NCBI RefSeq assembly: GCF_947495665.1
Contig: NZ_CANLZV010000005.1
Coordinates: 1-64,000, forward strand
DNA from: an uncultured Sunxiuqinia sp.
GTDB lineage: Bacteria > Bacteroidota > Bacteroidia > Bacteroidales > Prolixibacteraceae
Length of the DNA stretch: 64,000 bases
Reading direction: 5' to 3'
Shown: one piece after another, positions 7,977 through 16,205 of the stretch
How the letters are laid out: the number at the start of each line of letters is the position of its first letter
Position numbering within the stretch: position 1 is the stretch's first letter
Notes under the pieces: model-generated
The model's input: only the letters and a program-made list of their open reading frames with translations
Database searches by the model: none
Told to the model about the DNA's origin: nothing
Position numbers and translations under genes: made by a program

Positions 7977-8369
7977 CTACTTTTTCAATAAAGCGGAACT
8001 TTCCTGCTTCACCCAGTCAATCAACAGTTTTTTTTGCTCGGCACTCAGTGCCTTTTCCGGCTTGTGCTGCAGAAACTTTTTAGGAGGCATCTCATTTTCC
8101 TCAATGGTTTCGCGAATGTGTTTTAAGGCAAGCAGCCTTTTCGTACCGGTGAGTTGGTGCCAGGTTTTCAGGTCAAGCTCCTCTTTGGCGTCATCGTTTC
8201 GCGAGTCGGTATTGTGGCAGCCAAAGCAGGAATTGTTAAGAATCACTTTGACATTTTGAGGGACTTGCAAGGTGTCGGCTTCGGTTTTGGGATTGGCTTG
8301 TCCGGTCAAAGTAAGCAGGCTGAAGATCATGCTGAGCGCAAAAACAGCCGGTAAGTTTTGTCTTTTCAT
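7977..8369 (-). CDS. Haem-binding (CxxCH) periplasmic protein
   Basis: A 130-aa protein with a Sec signal peptide (about 1-25, ending GQA) and one haem-attachment motif C48-x-x-C51-H52 (SCFGCHNT). Further family features are LDLKTW, an ENEMPPKKF segment carrying a possible axial Met, and KKLLIDWVKQ near the C-terminus. It resembles its downstream neighbour in length and layout, and the pair may be diverged duplicates acting together. Haem needs covalent attachment by a cytochrome c maturation system, not present in this window. Function beyond haem binding is unknown. Confidence 0.8.
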   Translation of the reverse strand: MKRQNLPAVFALSMIFSLLTLTGQANPKTEADTLQVPQNVKVILNNSCFGCHNTDSRNDDAKEELDLKTWHQLTGTKRLLALKHIRETIEENEMPPKKFLQHKPEKALSAEQKKLLIDWVKQESSALLKK

Positions 8370-8536
8370 CGTTTGTATGGTTTAAATGCTTGATTACAAA
8401 TCTTCTTGTTAGGTTTTAAGCACACAACAGGCAAGTGCTTTTAAATGTTGATTGAACTTTCTAAAAAATTTGTAAATAGCGAGTTGCTGCTTTTGCTTTC
8501 CATTCAGAATGGGGAAAGAAACGACCAGTTTGAGCC

Positions 8537-8570
8537 CAAAAAAGCCTGAACAAATGAATGTCCAGGCTTT
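8537..8570 (-). terminator. Rho-independent terminator of the M3 peptidase gene
   Basis: On the minus strand an 8-bp perfect stem AAAGCCTG/CAGGCTTT (8563-8570 with 8541-8548) is followed by a run of six T. It lies 22 bases after the peptidase stop codon. Confidence 0.8.
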
Positions 8571-8591
8571 GTGCTTGCCACTTGGTGCAAG

Positions 8592-10697
8592 TTAGTTTTT
8601 TAGTCCGCTGCGCTCAAGCAAGGCGTCTACGGTTGGCTCTTGTCCGCGGAAACGAACATACAGCTCCATTGGGTTTTCGCTTCCGCCTTTTTCAAGGATA
8701 TTGGTGCGGAAAGCCTTGGCTGTTTCCCGATCAAAAATGCCATGTTCCTTGAAAGCCGCAAAAGCATCGGCATCCAGCACTTCAGCCCATTTGTAGCTGT
8801 AGTAGCCGGCCGAGTAGCCTCCGGCAAAAATGTGGCTAAACGAGGTACTCATCAGACTTCCTTCAACAACAGGGAACAGCTCGGTTGGTGTCATGGCTTT
8901 TGTTTCCACTTCGGCCACTTCCTGTGTTAGCGGCGTAGTAATGTTATGGTAAGCCATGTCGAGCATGCCAAAGCTTAGTTGGCGTTCAGACATGTAGCCC
9001 GACTGGAAGTTTTTGGCAGCGACAATCTTCTCAATCAACTCGGCAGGAATTTTCTCGCCGGTTTCGTAATGAACGGCAAAGCGGTCGAGCCATTCTTTTT
9101 CGTAGGCCCAGTTTTCATGAATTTGCGATGGCAACTCCACAAAGTCCCAGAAGACGTTGGTTCCCGAGGTGCTTTCGTACTGGCACTGGCTCAGCATGCC
9201 GTGCAATCCGTGCCCAAACTCGTGCAAAAAGGTGGTTACCTCATCAAAGGTAAGCAGCGATGGTTTGGTGTCGGTAGGCTTGGTAAAGTTGGTCACTATG
9301 CTGACATGGGGGCGGATGTCTTTTCCATCTTCCAGCCATTGCCCGCGGAAATCGGTCATCCAGGCACCGGAGCGTTTGCCGTCGCGTGGGAAGAAGTCCA
9401 TGTAAAGCACCGAAACAAAGGAGCCGTCGGCATCAAATACCTCGTAAGCTTTTACATCCGGATGGTAAACCGGAATAGATTGGTTTTCTTTCAGCTCAAG
9501 GCCATACAGGGTTTGAGCCAGGTCGAATACGCCATCAATCACATTTTCAAGTTTGAAGTAAGGTTTTACTTCTTCTTCGTTGAATCCGTAACGGGCCTTT
9601 TTCAGTCTTTCTGAATAATAGCCCCAATCCCAGCGTTGCAAATCGCCATCAAAGCCTTCTGAACGGGCAAACTCAACCACCTCGGCAAAGTCTTTCTCGG
9701 CAGCCGGCCGCGATGCCTGGTGTAAATCATCCAGGAATTCCATTACGCGCTCGGGCGTTTCGGCCATGCGGCGTTTCAGCGTGTAGTCGGCATGCGACTG
9801 GTAGCCCAGTAATTTGGCTTTTTCCAGCTTTAGGTTGACAAGGGTATGAATGATTTCGTTGTTGTCGTACGCGTTGCCCTGGTTGCCTTTAGTCGAGAAA
9901 GCCCGGTACATTTTTTCCCTTAATGCACGGTTGTCGGCGTATTTCATGAAAGGGATGTAGCTGGGGTACTGAAGGGTAAAAATCCAGCCTTCTTTGCCTT
10001 TTGACTGGGCCGTGTGGGCAGCAGCTTCTTTGGCAAAATCCGGAAGTCCGGCCAGCTCGTCTTCGTTGGTGATGTGCATTTCAAAGGCATTGGTTTCGGC
10101 CAGCACATTCTCTGAAAACTTCAGGCTTAATTTCGACAGCTCGCCGGTAATTTCGCGGTAGCGGGCCTTGTCGGCATCGTTCAGGTTTGCTCCGCTGCGT
10201 ACAAATCCCAGGTAGGAGTTTTCGAGCAGGGTAGCCTGTTCCGGATTCAGATTCAGCTGGTCTTTTTGCTCGTAAACGGCTTTTACGCGGGCAAACAAAT
10301 CGGGGTTCAACGAAATATCGTTTCCGAATTCAGAAAGCATCGGAGCCACTTCCTGGGCAATCTTCTGAATCTCCTCATTGGTTTCCGCCGAGTTCAGGTT
10401 GAAAAAGATTTTGCGAATGGTTGACAAACGATCACCGGATTTGGTCATGGCTACAATCGTATTCTCAAATGATGCGGGTTCGGGGTTGTTGATAATGGCA
10501 TTAACCTCGGCCCGTGCTTCTTCAATGGCGGCTTTGAAAGCGGGTAAAAAATGCTCGTTTTTAATTTCGCCAAAGGGGGCGGTTTGATGGATATCCTGAA
10601 AAGGTTTCAGTAGCGGATTTTCGCTGTTCTCTGCTTGCGTTGTCATCATAATCAATAAGACTAAGAGGGTGGTTAACACCCTGTAATTGTTTTTCAT
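8592..10697 (-). CDS. dcp: M3 family metallopeptidase (peptidyl-dipeptidase Dcp-like)
   Basis: Zinc oligopeptidase of 701 aa that cleaves short peptides (Dcp removes C-terminal dipeptides). The active-site motif HEFGH lies at residues 492-496 in FLHEFGHGLHGML, and the third zinc ligand should be the Glu in FVELPSQIHENW about 25 residues later. Length and the N-terminal LLKPFQDIHQTAPFGEIKNEHFLPAF segment match the Dcp branch. A signal peptide (about 1-22) predicts export to the periplasm, unlike the cytoplasmic E. coli enzyme but common in Bacteroidota. It is monocistronic with its own terminator. The gene symbol is by family; the exact specificity is not decided by the sequence. Confidence 0.88.
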   Translation of the reverse strand: MKNNYRVLTTLLVLLIMMTTQAENSENPLLKPFQDIHQTAPFGEIKNEHFLPAFKAAIEEARAEVNAIINNPEPASFENTIVAMTKSGDRLSTIRKIFFNLNSAETNEEIQKIAQEVAPMLSEFGNDISLNPDLFARVKAVYEQKDQLNLNPEQATLLENSYLGFVRSGANLNDADKARYREITGELSKLSLKFSENVLAETNAFEMHITNEDELAGLPDFAKEAAAHTAQSKGKEGWIFTLQYPSYIPFMKYADNRALREKMYRAFSTKGNQGNAYDNNEIIHTLVNLKLEKAKLLGYQSHADYTLKRRMAETPERVMEFLDDLHQASRPAAEKDFAEVVEFARSEGFDGDLQRWDWGYYSERLKKARYGFNEEEVKPYFKLENVIDGVFDLAQTLYGLELKENQSIPVYHPDVKAYEVFDADGSFVSVLYMDFFPRDGKRSGAWMTDFRGQWLEDGKDIRPHVSIVTNFTKPTDTKPSLLTFDEVTTFLHEFGHGLHGMLSQCQYESTSGTNVFWDFVELPSQIHENWAYEKEWLDRFAVHYETGEKIPAELIEKIVAAKNFQSGYMSERQLSFGMLDMAYHNITTPLTQEVAEVETKAMTPTELFPVVEGSLMSTSFSHIFAGGYSAGYYSYKWAEVLDADAFAAFKEHGIFDRETAKAFRTNILEKGGSENPMELYVRFRGQEPTVDALLERSGLKN

Positions 10698-10790
10698 TGT
10701 TATTCGTTTTTAAGTTTTCAGTAAATTGTTTGTAGGATGTGTTGTAAGTTGTAACAGAATATTACAGAAAACTTTAAAAATAGTTCATCC

Positions 10791-11378
10791 TTATTTTCGT
10801 TTCTTCTTGCGCTTCTTCTTTTCAACCGACCAGCCAAACTTGCCTATCGGATCGCCGAGCTTAAAATAATGCCCGTGTGAGTAACAAATCGGGTCGGCTT
10901 TCTTCAGGCTAAATGCTCCGGTTTCAGAGTCGAGGTATTGCTCATCAGCCATGACATTCACCACTTCGGAAATAAACATGTCGTGGGTGCCCAGCGAAAC
11001 AATTTCTTTCACCCGACACTCAATGCTGATGGGGGCTTCTTCGATAACGGGGGTTTGGATGACACTTGCCGGAGCCGGAGTCAGTCCCATTTCTTTCCAC
11101 TTGTCGAACTTGCGGCCCGAACGAACCCCGCACCAGTCGGTGGCCCGCGCCAGCTTCTCGGTGGTCAGGTTGATCACGTACTCGCCGGTGCGTTTGATGA
11201 TTTCGTAGGAATGGCGGTTGGGCCGAACCGAAATATAGCACATGGGCGGATCGCTGCAAATGGTTCCAGTCCAGGCAATGGTAATCAGGTTGTATTCGTC
11301 GGGGGTAACACCACAGCTAACCAACACCGCGGGGAGGGGGTACACCATGGTTCCCGGTTTCCAATTGACTTTTGACAT
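10791..11378 (-). CDS. Flavin reductase family protein (flavoredoxin-like)
   Basis: A 195-aa cytoplasmic FMN-binding split-barrel protein of the flavin reductase/flavoredoxin family. Family-type segments are the opening KPGTMVYPLPAVLVSCG, NLITIAWTGTICSDPPMCYISVRP and the GEYVINLTTEKLA region, which line the flavin pocket in relatives. The C-terminus is a lysine/arginine tail (EKKKRKKKRK) that is not part of the fold. Start: a TTG 18 bases upstream is in frame but overlaps the region just downstream of a perfect -7 promoter (TACCTTTG), so ATG at 11378 (MSKVNW) is chosen. The redox partner is unknown. Confidence 0.8.
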   Translation of the reverse strand: MSKVNWKPGTMVYPLPAVLVSCGVTPDEYNLITIAWTGTICSDPPMCYISVRPNRHSYEIIKRTGEYVINLTTEKLARATDWCGVRSGRKFDKWKEMGLTPAPASVIQTPVIEEAPISIECRVKEIVSLGTHDMFISEVVNVMADEQYLDSETGAFSLKKADPICYSHGHYFKLGDPIGKFGWSVEKKKRKKKRK

Positions 11379-11392
11379 GTTTGTGTTTTGGT

Positions 11393-11400
11393 GCAAAGGT
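11393..11400 (-). promoter_or_regulatory. -7 promoter element TACCTTTG
   Basis: Perfect TAnnTTTG match reading on the minus strand, 14 bases before the flavin reductase ATG. It rules out the upstream in-frame TTG as the translation start. Confidence 0.7.
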
Positions 11401-11592
11401 AAAAAAAGTGCCCTAAGTACATCGACTCATGAATGTCTGGGAACGGACTTGCTTTTTTCGGTTTCTGAACCGTCAGGAGGCCGTTTCTCCTCTTGACAAC
11501 TGTTTGGCAGGGTGCATTGTCTTTTAAGTCTAGATCCTTGTGTGTGAGGTGCTTATTTCGTAAATTTAATATTGGACCAAAAATTAACAGTC

Positions 11593-12132
11593 ATGAAAAA
11601 TATCGTTTTTATGTTTTTAGCATGTGTTTTATTATTCGGTACTTCATGCCATGATAAAACAGCGAGGACTGAGCTTGACGCCTTTAAGCTAAAACAGAAC
11701 ATTGAGGAGCAGAATAAGCAAATTATTCAGCGGTATTGGGATGGGAAGTGGAATGAACGACATGCTGAGATTTTAGAAGAGTTACAATCTCCCCATGTGG
11801 TTTATCATGGAACGTCCATGGAGATGAATGGACTGGAAGAGTACAAGGAGGTGTATCAGAGTTATCTTTCAGCAATGCATGATTCCCACCTCACGATTAA
11901 TCAATTAATTGCTGAAGACGATTGGGTGATGAGTCGTGTAAGGCTGGAGGCAGTTCATAAGGGGGATATGGAAGGCCTGCCTGCTACCGGGAAGAAGGTT
12001 GAGGTAGATATCTTTACGGTTTTTCGATTGGTGGACGGAAAGATTGTTGAAGAATGGGAAGTTATGGATGAACTGGGTATGATGATGCAGCTTGGTCTGG
12101 AACTTCAAATGAAGGAAGAAATTAATGAATAG
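11593..12132 (+). CDS. SnoaL-like/ester cyclase-type lipoprotein
   Basis: A 179-aa lipoprotein: the signal sequence MKNIVFMFLACVLLFGTSC ends in a lipobox with Cys19. The mature part has the cone-shaped NTF2/SnoaL-like pattern: an N-terminal helix with IIQRYWDGKWNERHAEILEEL, VVYHG, then the strand series HLTINQLIAEDDWVMSRVRLEAVHKG, VDIFTVFRLVDGKIVEEWEVMDELGMMMQLG. These match 'ester cyclase' annotated proteins, but the fold is used for many activities and a lipidated version need not be an enzyme. Start: an in-frame TTG 21 bases upstream gives a longer N-terminus; ATG at 11593 is preferred since it begins the signal peptide. A near-consensus -7 (TAAATTTA, 11561-11568) lies upstream. Confidence 0.7.
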   Translation: MKNIVFMFLACVLLFGTSCHDKTARTELDAFKLKQNIEEQNKQIIQRYWDGKWNERHAEILEELQSPHVVYHGTSMEMNGLEEYKEVYQSYLSAMHDSHLTINQLIAEDDWVMSRVRLEAVHKGDMEGLPATGKKVEVDIFTVFRLVDGKIVEEWEVMDELGMMMQLGLELQMKEEINE

Positions 12133-12151
12133 GATACTCCCCTTGGCCTCC

Positions 12152-12193
12152 ATTAAGATGGCTTGACGTAAGATAGCGTTGAGCCATCTTAAT
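12152..12193. repeat. Perfect 12-bp inverted repeat with symmetric inner stem
   Basis: ATTAAGATGGCT (12152-12163) pairs with AGCCATCTTAAT (12182-12193). Inside, TG/TG mismatches flank an ACG/CGT stem around an 8-base loop, so the 42-base unit is almost fully symmetric. It lies 20 bases after the SnoaL-like gene and lacks a T-run, so it may act as a weak terminator, RNA stabiliser or repeat element. Confidence 0.5.
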
Positions 12194-12418
12194 ATAAAGG
12201 CGGTTGATTTGTTGGGTAAACGTGCCAAACATGAAACAATAAATTCCTATTTTTAGAAACGCTAATCGACTTGCTAACACCCTTAAAACGAAAACCAATG
12301 AAAAAGCTTCCCGATCAACTTTACCCCGCAAAATCTGTATTTTTTCAACTAATTATTTGCTGCTACAGCAACTCTGCGAGCGCGAAGCTAAATGAGGCCT
12401 GCTAAGAAAGGAAACTGA

Positions 12419-13264
12419 ATGATGCTGTTGAACTACATTCATTGGAATCCGGACCCGGAGATCATTAAGGTTTTTGGGATCTCAATTCGTTATTATTCAT
12501 TGTTATTTGTGAGTGGTCTTTTTCTGAGTCTTTATGTGCTTAGCTGGATATTTAAGCAGGAGAAGCTCTCGAATGACAAGCTGCAAATACTTTCGACCTA
12601 TGGCTTTATTGGTATTCTGGTAGGTGCCAGGTTGGGGCATTGTCTTTTTTATGAGCCTGAATACTATTTATCACACCCCATTGAAATGATTCTTCCAATC
12701 AAATTTCTGGAAAATGGTGGCGTTAAGTTTACGGGCTATCAGGGGCTTGCCAGCCACGGAGGTACTTTAGGTCTAATTGTTGCCATAATTTTTTATTCCC
12801 GAAGAACAAAACACGCCATCATTGATACACTGGATTTGATTGCTGTTGTTGCCGGCCTGGGAGCTGGCTTTATTCGATTGGCCAACCTGATGAACTCAGA
12901 AATTATTGGCCGGCCAACTTTTGCATCCTGGGGCTTTATCTTCGAACGGGTGGATCAAATTCCAAGACATCCAGCACAGCTCTATGAAGCATTGATTTAT
13001 TTTTTGATTTTTGGCATAACATTCACCTTGTATAAAACGAAAAGAGCCTATCTGAGAAATGGATTTTTCTTCGGATTCACCTTGTTGTTAGTCTTTATTG
13101 CCAGGTTTTTTGTCGAATTTATCAAGGAAAGACAAGTGGCATTTGAGGAGAATATGAAATTAGATATGGGACAACTTTTGAGTATTCCCTACATCATCAT
13201 TGGAGTCGGGTTTGTCATCTACGGGATGCAAAAGACAGCAAAAATGAGGGAACTCAGCCTTTAA
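12419..13264 (+). CDS. lgt: Prolipoprotein diacylglyceryl transferase
   Basis: Integral inner-membrane enzyme of 281 aa that transfers diacylglycerol from phosphatidylglycerol to the lipobox cysteine of prolipoproteins. About seven hydrophobic segments are visible. Conserved features are SIRYYSLLFVSGLF in the first segment, GARLGHCLFYEP, the ASHGGTLG loop, and the Lgt signature region FIRLANLMNSEIIGRPT with its Asn, Glu and Gly residues, followed by RHPAQLYEAL. Translation could start at either of two adjacent ATGs. The window encodes many lipoprotein substrates (PstS, SusD, GH3, GH16 and others). Bacteroidota often carry more than one lgt; this sequence deviates from the usual GRIGNFIN core, so it may be the secondary paralogue. 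Confidence 0.9.
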   Translation: MMLLNYIHWNPDPEIIKVFGISIRYYSLLFVSGLFLSLYVLSWIFKQEKLSNDKLQILSTYGFIGILVGARLGHCLFYEPEYYLSHPIEMILPIKFLENGGVKFTGYQGLASHGGTLGLIVAIIFYSRRTKHAIIDTLDLIAVVAGLGAGFIRLANLMNSEIIGRPTFASWGFIFERVDQIPRHPAQLYEALIYFLIFGITFTLYKTKRAYLRNGFFFGFTLLLVFIARFFVEFIKERQVAFEENMKLDMGQLLSIPYIIIGVGFVIYGMQKTAKMRELSL

Positions 13265-13300
13265 TCAGGGGCTCTGGGTTTTGTGTTTCACTGGGAAGAT

Positions 13301-13489
13301 GAGCATGCAGTAGGATGGCCACGAAAGAACGGCTCATTGGAGCGCATTTGCTACGGATGGTTACGAAACGCTTGCGGAGGGCATGGAAATACTCTCGGAC
13401 TACACCGAAATACCGTCGGATTGTTCCGAAATGCCAGCGGATTGAACCGAAACACTTGCGGATCGGACCGAAATCGTTGATTCTGCTAT
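13301..13489. repeat. Degenerate 21-bp tandem repeat, about nine units
   Basis: Units start every 21 bases exactly: 13301, 13322, 13343, 13364, 13385, 13406, 13427, 13448 and 13469 (last unit partial). The later units share CCGAAA at the start and CGGAT near position 12; earlier units are more degenerate. There are no insertions or deletions between units. As 21 is divisible by three, the plus-strand frames encode heptad peptides, one of the type RNTxGLx and another of the type PKxxRIx. Confidence 0.75.
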
Positions 13490-13530
13490 CATTTGGCTGA
13501 TAATCTTTTGGGCATGGAACGTTTTCTTAA

Positions 13531-13559
13531 CTTTTCCAAAGTTTTAAACTTTGGAAAAG
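13531..13559. repeat. 14-bp perfect palindrome between convergent genes
   Basis: CTTTTCCAAAGTTT and AAACTTTGGAAAAG flank a single T. It sits between the ends of lgt and phoR. As RNA it would fold into a hairpin on either strand, but no T-run extends beyond the stem, so termination is only possible, not shown. Confidence 0.55.
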
Positions 13560-13645
13560 CTGGTCTGGACATAAAAATTCCGACTGAGGATTTCAATATG
13601 CATCAATAATTTTATTCGCTATTGTTTCCGGGTTCTGCTCCGGGC

Positions 13646-15418
13646 TTAGCCTTTAGCCAGCGAGAACAGGAACTCGAGTCCTCCTTCGGGCTTGTTACGG
13701 ACCGAGATTTCGCCCTTATGCAGCTGCACCGCATTTTTTACAATAGACAAGCCCAGGCCGGTTCCCCCGTTTTCGCGGGTGCGGCCCTCATCGGCTCGGT
13801 AAAAACGCTCAAAAATACGTGCCAGGTGTTCCTCCGGAATTCCTTTTCCGGTATCGGAATAACTCAGGTAATAAAACTTCTCGTCTTCGAGGTACTGCTT
13901 AATCTGAATGCGCGTATTTTCGCCGGCATAGTTGATGGAGTTCTCAATGAAATTCTGGAAAATGGAGGACAGCAAACTGTCGTTTCCATAAACTTTTACC
14001 TCATCGCTCACGGCCACCTGCACCAGCATGTTACGCTCGTTCAGGCGCGACTCCAGGTTCTCAATCACGTCATTAATCAACGGACGCAGGTGCGTGTATT
14101 TAAATTCAAACAAGTCGCCGGCATCTTCAATGTTGTTGAGCAGGGAAATGTCGTTCAGCAAGTCATTCAGGCGTTCGCTCTGGCTAAAAGCCCGTTCAAT
14201 AAAGTAGTCCAGCTTTTCCTTGGGCAGATTCTTGTTATTCAGAATGGTTTCCAAGTAGCCTTTAACCGAAGCCAGCGGCGTTTTCAGCTCATGCGCAATG
14301 TTGGAGGTCAGCTGCTGTTTCAGCAAACGGCGTTTCTCCGGCTTGGTAATATCGCTGATCAACACCTCGAAACTCTTATCGGGAAAGACGATGCTTTGCA
14401 CCCGGAAATACTTTTCGTTGCGCGAAATGGTAATCGAAAACTGAGGCAGGTCTTTGGGGTTAATCACGATATCACTTTCCAGGTATTTATCGATTTGATA
14501 AACCAGCGGTTTGAAATCCTCAATATCAAAAAGCATCTCGGCCGAAATCGACGAGCGGTCTGAAATCAGGTTGATGTATTGAATGAAATGGCTGTTCGCC
14601 AATATTTTTTCTTTGTTGGGCAGAAAGAAGGCAATCCCCTCGTTCAGGGCATTCAGGTGGTTAAACAATCGCTCCTTCTCGGCAGTCAGGTCTTCCTTGG
14701 CTTCCCTCAGGTCGTTGTAGATGTGCACAATTTGCCGGCGGATATCGCCAAACTCCGAGTCGGCAAAGGTCAGGTTCGGGTCAATATTTTCGTTGCGTCC
14801 GGCGCGGACGGCAAAGTCACGCAGCTTGTTCACAAACTCACCCAGGCGGTTGGTTACCAGCGACAGCAAGCCCCACATAATGACAAAGAGGGCAATCATG
14901 AAGAAGATAAACACCCGCTCGGTCTTCAGAAAATTCTTAATTTCAATGTTGTATTCCACCGCACAGCGCACAAAATAGCCGTTGTAGTAGCGCGCAAAAT
15001 AGTAGAAGTCCTGCCCGGTGGTTTCCGAGTGGCGGATGTTGCTACCGGTTTCGGAGTAAAGCGCCTTTTGCACTTCCGGACGCGAGAGGTGATTCTCCAT
15101 CTGGCTGTAGTCCGACACATAGCTATCGTACAACACATCGCCCTTGGTATCGATCACCGTCACCCGGGTATTGCTTTCCGGAATCAGGTAACGAAGGGTG
15201 TCCAAACGGGCAAAATCCTGCTCCTCCATCACATCGTAATGCTTGATATACCGGCTGGTAAAGCCCGCAATGTTATCCAGCGTATTCTCCAGCTGATCGG
15301 TCCGGTAGCGTTTTTCGCGGTTAAACTGAAAGGCCAGAATCGCGATCATGAAAAAAGAAAATGCAGCAAAAAAGTAGATGAAAATCCGCTGCTTGTATGT
15401 TCTACGTTGAAGTCCCAC
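13646..15418 (-). CDS. phoR: Phosphate-regulon sensor histidine kinase PhoR
   Basis: Membrane sensor kinase of 590 aa that phosphorylates PhoB when phosphate is scarce. A first membrane segment (about residues 12-30) and a second (about 168-188, RVFIFFMIALFVIMWGLLSLV) bracket a periplasmic domain of ~135 residues. A PAS-like cytoplasmic region follows, then HisKA with His376 in NIAHELKTPLASVKGYL and a C-terminal ATPase with NSINYAGENT (N box), DTGKGIPEEHLARIF and GGTGLGLSIVK (G boxes). The start codon is GTG; the next in-frame ATG would delete most of the first membrane helix. It is the last gene of the porin-pst-pho operon. The 102-base gap after phoB holds two short hairpins (CGGCC/GGCCG and TCATGA repeats) that may lower its expression. 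The large periplasmic domain is typical of Bacteroidota PhoR. Confidence 0.88.
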   Translation of the reverse strand: MGLQRRTYKQRIFIYFFAAFSFFMIAILAFQFNREKRYRTDQLENTLDNIAGFTSRYIKHYDVMEEQDFARLDTLRYLIPESNTRVTVIDTKGDVLYDSYVSDYSQMENHLSRPEVQKALYSETGSNIRHSETTGQDFYYFARYYNGYFVRCAVEYNIEIKNFLKTERVFIFFMIALFVIMWGLLSLVTNRLGEFVNKLRDFAVRAGRNENIDPNLTFADSEFGDIRRQIVHIYNDLREAKEDLTAEKERLFNHLNALNEGIAFFLPNKEKILANSHFIQYINLISDRSSISAEMLFDIEDFKPLVYQIDKYLESDIVINPKDLPQFSITISRNEKYFRVQSIVFPDKSFEVLISDITKPEKRRLLKQQLTSNIAHELKTPLASVKGYLETILNNKNLPKEKLDYFIERAFSQSERLNDLLNDISLLNNIEDAGDLFEFKYTHLRPLINDVIENLESRLNERNMLVQVAVSDEVKVYGNDSLLSSIFQNFIENSINYAGENTRIQIKQYLEDEKFYYLSYSDTGKGIPEEHLARIFERFYRADEGRTRENGGTGLGLSIVKNAVQLHKGEISVRNKPEGGLEFLFSLAKG

Positions 15419-15520
15419 AGTATCTGTTTTTAAAAGTTTTAGTAATGATTCATGAACCCACTCATGAGGTGTGCGGCCTAATGGCCGTTTCCATCCCTCG
15501 GGTGAAGGTTCTCGCTTTAT

Positions 15521-16201
15521 TTAAGAATCAAAGCAATAGCCATAGCCCGAACGCCCTTTAATCACGGTGCCATAGTCTTTTATTTTTTTCCGCAAGCGGG
15601 CAATATTCACATCCACATTGCGCTCGGTAACAATTACATCATCACTCCAAATCCGGTCCAGGATTTCCTGTCGCGAGATAAACTTGCCCCGGTTTTTCAT
15701 CAACATCGCCAGAATCTCAAATTCCTTGCGGGTCAGTTTTATCGGTTCTCCATCCAGCGAGGTCATTTTTCGGCTAATATCCAGCTGCAGCCCTTGGTAT
15801 TCGAGCACGGTGGAAGCCTGCTCGGTCATTTTTCCGCGCTTCAGAATGGCCTTAATCCGCACCACCACTTCCTTGATGGAGAATGGCTTGACAATGTAGT
15901 CGTCGCCTCCCACGTTGAACCCTGTCAGCAAATCGTTTTCCGAGCCCTTGGCCGTCAGAAAAATGATGGGAATGTCCAAGGCTTTCTCTTTCCGAAGCAA
16001 ATCCGCCATTTTGTAGCCCGACATGCCGCCCATCATCACATCCAGCAAAATCAGGTGGTAATTTTCAAGCGGCAGCGCTAACGCTTCTTCAGCCGATGCA
16101 GCCACGTCAATTTCAAAACCTTCACTGGATAAATTGAACTGAAGAATTTCGCGCAGGTCCTTTTCGTCATCAACAACCAATATCTTAGGGGTAGTATTCA
16201 T
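15521..16201 (-). CDS. phoB: Phosphate-regulon response regulator PhoB
   Basis: OmpR/PhoB-type transcription factor of 226 aa. The receiver domain (about 5-120) has the acidic pair D11/D12 (VVDDEKD), phosphoacceptor D54 (LILLDVMMGG) and the conserved Lys in DYIVKPFS. The winged-helix DNA-binding domain (about 130-226) contains IKLTRKEFEILAML, the recognition helix region ERNVDVNIARLRKKI and the closing GYGY. ATG at 16201 is chosen; a longer reading would extend 99 bases into phoU with no domain content. It starts 4 bases after the phoU stop, so the genes are co-translated. It should bind the 11-bp-periodic TGTAAT arrays at 21639-21682 and 1701-1744, giving autoregulation of the operon. Confidence 0.92.
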   Translation of the reverse strand: MNTTPKILVVDDEKDLREILQFNLSSEGFEIDVAASAEEALALPLENYHLILLDVMMGGMSGYKMADLLRKEKALDIPIIFLTAKGSENDLLTGFNVGGDDYIVKPFSIKEVVVRIKAILKRGKMTEQASTVLEYQGLQLDISRKMTSLDGEPIKLTRKEFEILAMLMKNRGKFISRQEILDRIWSDDVIVTERNVDVNIARLRKKIKDYGTVIKGRSGYGYCFDS

Positions 16202-16205
16202 GGGC

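Larger units (their letters stand above)
13265..13645. other. Intergenic region with minisatellite and palindrome
   Basis: Gap between the convergent lgt and phoR genes. It contains a degenerate 21-bp tandem repeat (13301-13489) and a 14-bp perfect palindrome (13531-13559). Two overlapping frames stay open through the repeat (65 and 61 codons), but neither has a credible start context or known domain. Confidence 0.6.

Noticed and set aside
8979-9614. 211-codon plus-strand frame antisense to the M3 peptidase
   Set aside because: It covers the HEFGH active-site region of the real gene; no family features.
10741-10790. Possible Pho box upstream of the M3 peptidase (TGTAAT/TGTTAC on the minus strand)
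   Set aside because: The two words are 10 bases apart, not 11, and only two copies exist.
12298-12405. 35-codon ORF just upstream of lgt (MKKLPDQLYPAKS...)
   Set aside because: Too short, no signal or family, and it lies in the probable leader of lgt.
13301-13489. CRISPR-like array
   Set aside because: Units are adjacent 21-mers without unique spacers, and no cas genes are present.
13283-13500. 65- and 61-codon frames through the 21-bp repeat as genes
   Set aside because: The peptide pattern follows from the DNA repeat; no promoter, ribosome-binding site or hydrophobic core. Kept as a repeat and a finding.
13622-15433. Long plus-strand frames (313 and 284 codons) antisense to phoR
   Set aside because: phoR has all histidine-kinase motifs in the other strand; these frames are low-complexity in composition and shadow it.
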